From G965213525 sp965213525 (lineage in GTDB: Bacteria > Actinomycetota > Acidimicrobiia > Acidimicrobiales > Poriferisodalaceae): DNA of 64,000 nt. The DNA is taken from positions 2,108,001 to 2,172,000 of the forward strand of contig OZ243889.1 in NCBI GenBank assembly GCA_965213525.1. The letters are read 5' to 3'. Under the pieces are notes generated by a model. That model searched no databases and was not told where the DNA came from. It saw only the letters and a program-made list of their open reading frames with translations. Of the stretch, positions 59,348-64,000 are shown piece by piece (positions within the stretch are counted from its first letter, which is position 1; the number at the start of each line of letters is the position of its first letter). Position numbers and translations under genes: made by a program.

Positions 59348-61008
59348 CGACCCGCCCGAACGACGACGTCAACCTGGCCGACACCGCCGATCTGTGGTGG
59401 CGCAACGCCGTCATCTACTGCCTCGACGTGCAGACCTTCGCCGACTCCGACGGTGACGGCGTCGGCGACCTCCAAGGGCTCATCCACCGCATCGACCACC
59501 TGGCCGGTCTCGGCATCACCTGCTTGTGGCTCATGCCGTTCTACCCGACGGCGGATCGCGACGACGGCTACGACGTCGCCGAGCACTACTCCATCGATTC
59601 GAAGCTGGGCACGCTCGGCGACTTCACCGAGCTGCTCGCGGTGGCCCGGGACCGGGGCATCCGAGTGATCGCCGATCTGGTCGTCAACCACACCTCGGAC
59701 CAGCACCGCTGGTTCCAGGAGGCCCGGCGCAGTACCGAGTCGCCCTTCCGTGAGTTCTACGTCTGGCAGGACGAGGTGCCAGAGGACGGTCCGACCGGCG
59801 TGGTGTTCCCCGACCAGGAGGACGGGGTCTGGACCTTTGACACCGAGGCGGACCAGTACTACCTGCACCGGTTCTACCGCCACCAGCCCGACCTCAACGT
59901 CGCCAACCCCCAGGTGCGCGGGGAGATCAGCAAGATGGTCGGGTTCTGGCTCGCCCAGGGCCTGTCGGGGTTCCGGGTCGACGCCGTGCCGTACTTCCTC
60001 GAGACCGGGGGCATCGACGCCGAGATGGAGATCGAGCCCCACCAGTACCTGCGCGACCTGCGGGCGTTCCTGCAGCGCCGACGGGGCGATGCGGTGATGC
60101 TCGGCGAGGTCAACCTGCCCTACGACGACCAGCGCCGGTTCTTCGGCAACGAGGACGCCGACGAGCTGCACATGCTGTTCGACTTCACCGGCATGCAGGC
60201 CACCTTCCTGGCGATGGCCCGTGAGGACGCCGGTCCCCTGCTCGACGCCATAGGGGGACGCCCCGATCTGCCCCGCGAAGCCGCCTACGCGTCGTTCCTG
60301 CGCAACCACGACGAGCTCACCCTCGACCAGCTGAGCGACCACGAGCGCCAGGAGGTCTTCGACGCCTTCGGACCCGAGCCCGAGATGCAGATCTTCGGGC
60401 GTGGTCTTCGCCGGCGCCTGCCGCCGATGTTGGGCGGTGACCCCCAGCGCCTGCGGATGGCCTACAGCCTCATGTTCGCCATGCCGGGGACGCCCACGCT
60501 GTTCTACGGCGAGGAGATCGGCATGGGCGAGAACCTCGACGTGCCGGGACGGCTGGCGGTGCGGACCCCGATGCAGTGGACCGACGAGGCCTCCGCCGGG
60601 TTCTCCGCCGCACCCCCCGACGCGCTCACCCGGGCCCTCCCCGACGGGGCGTACGGGCCGGCGAAGGTGAACGTGCAGGACCAACAGACCGATCCTGACT
60701 CGCTGCTCAACTGGTTCGAGCGGCTCATCCGGCTGCGCAAGGAGCTGCCCGAGGTGGGCTGGGGCACCTGTGAGGTGCTCGACGTCGGAGCGTCCTCGGT
60801 CGTAGGGCTGCGTCACCGCTGGGGTCCCCGCCACGTGGTGACCCTGCACAACCTGTCCCCCGGCGCCGTCGAGCTGACCGTCGACGCCGCCGACGCCGCC
60901 TCGGCCCGGGACCTGTTCGAGCGGGCCGAGCCGGTCGCCGCCGACGACGGGGTCCTGCGGCTGCAGCTGGCGGGCCACGGGTTCCGGTGGCTGCGCCTCG
61001 CCGGGTGA
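59344..61008 (+). CDS. Trehalose-synthase-like GH13 enzyme
   Basis: This GH13 enzyme of 554 residues is most like trehalose synthase or maltose glucosylmutase and related amylosucrase-type enzymes. It begins LWWRNAVIYCLDVQTFADSD. The barrel motifs are LVVNHTSDQHRWF, nucleophile Asp in LSGFRVDAVPYFLE, acid/base Glu in VMLGEVNLP and the third Asp in FLRNHDELTLDQL. The closing FYGEEIGMGENL segment matches trehalose synthases. The ATG overlaps the LLM oxidoreductase stop. It converts maltose to trehalose or hydrolyses it, by inference. Confidence 0.88.
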   Translation: MTTRPNDDVNLADTADLWWRNAVIYCLDVQTFADSDGDGVGDLQGLIHRIDHLAGLGITCLWLMPFYPTADRDDGYDVAEHYSIDSKLGTLGDFTELLAVARDRGIRVIADLVVNHTSDQHRWFQEARRSTESPFREFYVWQDEVPEDGPTGVVFPDQEDGVWTFDTEADQYYLHRFYRHQPDLNVANPQVRGEISKMVGFWLAQGLSGFRVDAVPYFLETGGIDAEMEIEPHQYLRDLRAFLQRRRGDAVMLGEVNLPYDDQRRFFGNEDADELHMLFDFTGMQATFLAMAREDAGPLLDAIGGRPDLPREAAYASFLRNHDELTLDQLSDHERQEVFDAFGPEPEMQIFGRGLRRRLPPMLGGDPQRLRMAYSLMFAMPGTPTLFYGEEIGMGENLDVPGRLAVRTPMQWTDEASAGFSAAPPDALTRALPDGAYGPAKVNVQDQQTDPDSLLNWFERLIRLRKELPEVGWGTCEVLDVGASSVVGLRHRWGPRHVVTLHNLSPGAVELTVDAADAASARDLFERAEPVAADDGVLRLQLAGHGFRWLRLAG

Positions 61009-61019
61009 CCGGGCGGGTC

Positions 61020-61034
61020 CCCGGCGTCGCCGGG
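61020..61034. terminator. Short GC hairpin after the GH13 gene
   Basis: CCCGGC and GCCGGG arms with loop GTC lie 12 bases after the GH13 stop, between convergent genes. The stem is only six bases. Confidence 0.3.
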
Positions 61035-61082
61035 TCCGTTGGCGCCTGGCCCGTCGTGCGCGTCCGTGAACCCGGCGTCGGA

Positions 61083-61805
61083 TCAACCCACCGAGGGCGG
61101 GTCTCCCGGCAGCTCGAGACGACCTTCGACGACCTCCTGTGCGAGGTCGCGCAGCTTCACGTTCCTCGAGCGTGCGTGCCGTCGCAGCAGATCGAAGGCC
61201 TGGTCGACCTCGAGTCCGTGACGTTCGGCGAGCTGGCCCTTGGCCTGTTCGATCACGACCCGCCCCTCCAGCGCCACCTGCAGCTGGCCGGCCAGCCGAC
61301 GAGCCTCGCCGAGCTGACCCGAGCGGACGAGGTAGGCCGTGGCCACATCGGCCAGCACCCGAGCGGCCTCGAGGTCGGTGTCTGACCAGGAGCGCTCGGT
61401 CGTGTCGTACACGTTGAGCGATCCGATCCGGTGCTCACCCACCACGAGGGGCACGCCCACCGCGGACGCGTACCCCGCCGATGTCGCCGCCGCCCGGTAC
61501 TCCGGCCATCGACCGGCGTTGGACATGCGCTGGACCGTGACGACCTGGCCGGTGGTGAACGCCTCGACGCACGGGCCGGCCTGGAACGCTTCCTGCACCC
61601 GTTCGACGCTGGTCGCGGTCTCGTCGGTGGCGGTGATGAACTGCAGGCGCTCCCCCACGCCGACCGAGACCCCCCCAGCGGAGGCGTCGAAGATGCGGGT
61701 GGTGCTCGACGCCAAGTCGGCGAGGACGTCGGACACGTCGTAGTCGTCGATCATGACGGCGCTGAAGTGACGCAGCACAGCGAACAGCTCGGTGTGGTCG
61801 GCCAC
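61083..61805 (-). CDS. GAF-ANTAR transcription antitermination regulator
   Basis: This 240-residue regulator has a GAF sensory domain (about 15-155; SAGYASAVGVPLVVGEHRIG). A C-terminal ANTAR RNA-binding domain follows (about 180-235; RVVIEQAKGQLAERHGLEVD to AFDLLRRHARSRNVKLRDLA). ANTAR proteins bind paired hairpins in leader RNAs to prevent termination. GAF domains sense small ligands or redox state. The GTG at 61805 is preferred because CGAGGA lies upstream. A longer start at 61847 is possible. It lies next to the PAS-GGDEF gene. Confidence 0.87.
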   Translation of the reverse strand: MADHTELFAVLRHFSAVMIDDYDVSDVLADLASSTTRIFDASAGGVSVGVGERLQFITATDETATSVERVQEAFQAGPCVEAFTTGQVVTVQRMSNAGRWPEYRAAATSAGYASAVGVPLVVGEHRIGSLNVYDTTERSWSDTDLEAARVLADVATAYLVRSGQLGEARRLAGQLQVALEGRVVIEQAKGQLAERHGLEVDQAFDLLRRHARSRNVKLRDLAQEVVEGRLELPGDPPSVG

Positions 61806-61966
61806 CAGAATCCTCGATCGTCGTTGCGCACACGGGTGGGCACTCACGAACGTCGCGACGACCGAACCGTTGTCGGCAGCTCTCGAAGGATCTCGCCGGG
61901 CGAGAAGACGACCTCGGGTGCTCGCTGCACGATCGAGGTCCGCTCGCTGGTGACCCTACCACCGCC

Positions 61967-63034
61967 TCACGCCCGAGACGCTGGCCGAAGCCCTGTTGGT
62001 CCCCGGCCACCGGGCCGATCGGCAGACCGACGAGCGCCCACGCCGGCTGAGCGGTTCCGGGAGCGATACATCGCCTCGTCGGCGCGCGCCACGATCCTGG
62101 ACACATCGTCACCGTCGGCGGCATGAGCGATGCCCACCGACGCCGCCACGCGGACGGTCCGGCCGTTGACGACGAAGGGTCGGCTGAGCGACCCGCTGAA
62201 CCGCTCGGCGATGGCGTCGGCGTCAGACGGTCGCGAGAGTCCCCGGCAGAGCACGGCGAACTCGTCACCGCCGAGACGCCCGGCGACGTCGCCGGGGCGG
62301 ACCGATGACGACAGCGAGGCCGCGGCGGCGGCGAGCACCTCGTCACCGAGACGGTGTCCGTGCGCGTCGTTGACCTGCTTGAAGCCGTCGAGATCGACGA
62401 ACAGCACGGCGGTGCGCGACCGGTCGGCCCCGGGTGCGGTCAGGGCACGCTCGACGAGCTCGAGGAACCGTCGGCGGTTGACCAGTCCCGTCAGGGGATC
62501 GTGCGCGGCCCGGTGCGCCAGCTCGGCTCGTTGCTGGCGCTCGTCGTGGACGTCGACGACCCCGATGAGTGCCAACGGGCGCCCACCCGGCCGCGCACCC
62601 CAGAACCTCCACCGGGTCCAGCGGCCGCCAGCGTGGGCCGGGAGGAAGAGGTCGCGCTGGCTCGCACGGCCACGGGCGGCTCGTCGCGCCGCATCGACGG
62701 CCGCCGCCACGTCGTCGTCATCTCTGAACCAGCGTGTCCAGCTGCGTCCGAGGTCACCCGGGCCCGAGCCACCGAAGTCTTCGACCCAGGCCGCGTTGGC
62801 GTGGATCACGTCGCCTCGGGCGTCGGCGACGAGGATGGGCTGGTCCATGAGGTCCAGCGCAGCGACGCCATCGAGCGTGCTCAGCCCGCCCACCTCGTCC
62901 TCACCGTGGGCCGTTGCGGCTCGCACTGGGCCCACCGAGCGCAGGCGGGACGGTCCTGGGGCGCGACTGGCCCCGTGACCCATGGGTGCCGACGGCTCCT
63001 GATGGGCCGCCCGGGCCAGGTCGTCGATCGCCAT
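61967..63034 (-). CDS. PAS-GGDEF diguanylate cyclase
   Basis: This signalling protein has 355 residues. A PAS sensor (about 55-170) contains LMDQPILVADARGDVIHANA, and a C-terminal GGDEF domain (about 180-335) follows. The GGDEF motif is intact (RLGGDEFAVL), and the substrate and metal residues FVDLDGFKQVNDAHGH are present. It should therefore make cyclic-di-GMP from two GTP. The final 20 residues are Arg/Gly-rich. The first 50 residues may be unneeded, since the start is not fixed by a strong ribosome binding site. Confidence 0.88.
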   Translation of the reverse strand: MAIDDLARAAHQEPSAPMGHGASRAPGPSRLRSVGPVRAATAHGEDEVGGLSTLDGVAALDLMDQPILVADARGDVIHANAAWVEDFGGSGPGDLGRSWTRWFRDDDDVAAAVDAARRAARGRASQRDLFLPAHAGGRWTRWRFWGARPGGRPLALIGVVDVHDERQQRAELAHRAAHDPLTGLVNRRRFLELVERALTAPGADRSRTAVLFVDLDGFKQVNDAHGHRLGDEVLAAAAASLSSSVRPGDVAGRLGGDEFAVLCRGLSRPSDADAIAERFSGSLSRPFVVNGRTVRVAASVGIAHAADGDDVSRIVARADEAMYRSRNRSAGVGARRSADRPGGRGPTGLRPASRA

Positions 63035-63302
63035 GTGACCCCTACTACGAAGACGCGTGCCTACGAGCCGACGCCGGGGTCTGGGGCGTGGCGAACCCGA
63101 ACCTACCAGCGCGCTGGCCGATCACCCGGGCGCGACCTCCGGCGGCGTCGCGCCGGGCCCGGACGAACACGTGCGTCCGCTCCCGTCGTCGACATCGTGA
63201 CGCTATCCTCAGGTCGTCCACCCCGGACCCCGGTGGCATGTGCAGGGGCCGGCACGCGCCGGCGGTCATCGACCTCACGGGGCACAGGTGGATCCTTCTT
63301 CG

Positions 63303-63668
63303 ATGTCTGATGGCACGGCGCTCGAGAGCGTCGTCGTACGAGCGCCGTGGCTGGCGGTGTGGCGATCGCGCAGCGACGACCGGACCGCCGTCCGGTGCTC
63401 GGGGACGATGTGCACCGTGTCGTCGGCGGCGGTCCGGCCGACGCTGCTGTCGTGGGTGACCGGCTGTGCACACCGCGTCGAGCTCGATCTGAGCGAATTG
63501 GACCTCATCGACGGGCGTGGCCTCACGCTGCTGATCGAGCTGCAACGCCGCTGCGAGGAGTCTGGTGGATCGCTGGCGGTGGCTCGCGCGAGCCCGTGCG
63601 TGGTGCGCGTCATGCAGGTCTGCGGCCTGGCCGGGCCCCTGGGGCTGGGAGGGCTCCACGCAGCCTGA
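63303..63668 (+). CDS. STAS-domain protein, phosphorylation site lost
   Basis: This 121-residue STAS-fold protein is like anti-sigma factor antagonists. The core strand-loop is VELDLSELDLIDGRGLTLLI. In typical antagonists the loop reads D-S-x-G-L, with the Ser phosphorylated by an anti-sigma kinase. Here the Ser position is Gly (IDGRG), so the usual switch should not work. The ATG at 63303 is taken as the start. It converges with the partial GH15 gene. Confidence 0.75.
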   Translation: MSDGTALESVVVRAPWLAVWRSRSDDRTAVRCSGTMCTVSSAAVRPTLLSWVTGCAHRVELDLSELDLIDGRGLTLLIELQRRCEESGGSLAVARASPCVVRVMQVCGLAGPLGLGGLHAA

Positions 63669-63716
63669 CCAGCCACCAGCGTGATGTCTGTCAGGGAGCG
63701 TGAGCGTTGGGCGCTC

Positions 63717-63744
63717 GGCGCTGGGCCGGCCACGGCTCAGCGCC
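63717..63744. terminator. 11-bp hairpin over the GH15 stop codon
   Basis: GGCGCTGGGCC pairs with GGCTCAGCGCC (one G-T pair) around a six-base loop. It lies between convergent genes and overlaps the GH15 stop codon. It is the strongest bidirectional terminator candidate in the window, though it lacks a T tract. Confidence 0.5.
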
Positions 63745-64000
63745 GGGCACGCTCCTCGGCGGGGCTGAGATGGCGCTCGCACAGCGTGATGGCGCTGTTG
63801 GCGATGGCGATGTGGGAGAAGGCTTGGGGGAAGTTCCCGAGCTGGCGCCCGGCCGCGGGGTCGTACTCCTCGGCCAACAGGCCGACGTCGTTGCGTAGAC
63901 CGAGGAGGCGCTCGTACAGGCCGGTGGCCTCGTCCCGCCGGCCCATCAACGCCAAGGCGTCGACCAACCAGAACGAACAGAGCAGGAACGTGCCCTCCTC
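63737..64000 (-). CDS. GH15 glucoamylase/trehalase-like enzyme, N-terminal part beyond the window
   Basis: This is the C-terminal 87 residues of a glycoside hydrolase family 15 protein. The visible sequence begins EEGTFLLCSFWLVDALAL and continues with the catalytic-base region EEYDPAAGRQLGNFPQAFSH, which is highly typical of actinobacterial GH15 trehalases and glucoamylases. The rest lies to the right of the window. With the GH13 genes it suggests active trehalose or alpha-glucan turnover. Confidence 0.88.
   Translation of the reverse strand, partial: EEGTFLLCSFWLVDALALMGRRDEATGLYERLLGLRNDVGLLAEEYDPAAGRQLGNFPQAFSHIAIANSAITLCERHLSPAEERARR

Noticed and set aside
59146..61086. Minus-strand frame of 646 residues opposite the GH13 gene
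   Set aside because: It is antisense to a well-conserved enzyme. No domain or start supports it.
1..64000. tRNA, rRNA, riboswitch or mobile element
   Set aside because: Scanning by eye found no tRNA cloverleaf, rRNA core motifs, transposase-like proteins or attachment sites. Small RNAs cannot be excluded without structure search.

Overview
The window is very GC-rich, densely packed DNA with many GTG starts, one probable TTG start and short ATGA/GTGA/TGATG gene overlaps. It looks like a chromosomal segment of an actinobacterium, most likely class Acidimicrobiia. This is inferred from F420-type luciferase-like oxidoreductases, an ANTAR regulator, and a secreted protein with GDAPF-type propeller repeats fused to an M15 peptidase. 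I see no rRNA, tRNA, CRISPR array, phage genes or intact insertion sequence.

Layout. 1-5.9 kb: a partial aminoglycoside-phosphotransferase-fold kinase, a YcaQ-type DNA glycosylase, 6-phosphofructokinase II, an ABC-F ATPase and a flavodoxin-like protein. 5.9-11.1 kb: a six-gene minus-strand copper operon (PCuAC lipoprotein, SCO1, CopC-like membrane protein, cupredoxin, an anti-sigma factor fused to a PCuAC copper-binding domain, ECF sigma factor), with a divergent His-motif membrane protein. 11.3-22.7 kb: chemoreceptor, chorismate mutase, secreted peptidase, acyl-CoA dehydrogenase, Hsp15-like protein, beta-carbonic anhydrase, Vms1/baeRF-like protein, acyl-CoA synthetase and an SDR. 22.7-25.7 kb: an MntA/HepT toxin-antitoxin pair, a relic of a cation transporter, a histidine phosphatase, an MtfA-like peptidase and a palindromic repeat array.

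25.6-46 kb: mainly catabolic enzymes: epoxide hydrolase, esterase lipoprotein, alpha-glucosidase, Asp-ligated ferredoxin, haloalkane dehalogenase, two nitroreductases, PEP-mutase-like lyase, zinc alcohol dehydrogenase with an F420 oxidoreductase, Rieske oxygenase, FAD-Rieske fusion, isocitrate dehydrogenase and SMP-30 lactonase. 46.1-52.1 kb: a divergently arranged protease and signalling island consisting of a cytoplasmic subtilisin-like protease on the minus strand and, on the plus strand, a TPR-CHAT caspase-like protease, an ECF sigma factor, a sigma-linked partner protein and a [2Fe-2S] thioredoxin-like protein. This is the strongest candidate for an undescribed system. 52.1-55.5 kb: VOC, Rieske and SDR enzymes with a broken Phd/VapC module between them. 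55.6-64 kb: patatin, glycerophosphodiesterase, LLM oxidoreductase with a trehalose-synthase-like GH13 enzyme, GAF-ANTAR and PAS-GGDEF regulators, a STAS protein and a partial GH15 glucoamylase/trehalase.

Two themes link regulation to other biochemistry. In the copper operon the anti-sigma factor itself carries a complete copper-binding motif, which suggests direct extracytoplasmic copper sensing. In the protease island two proteases of different clans share a control region with an ECF sigma factor, which recalls the TPR-CHAT/sigma logic of type III-E CRISPR systems but has no Cas genes. Small tandem duplications (15-30 bp, in frame) recur inside genes and at stop codons, suggesting a replication-slippage-prone genome.
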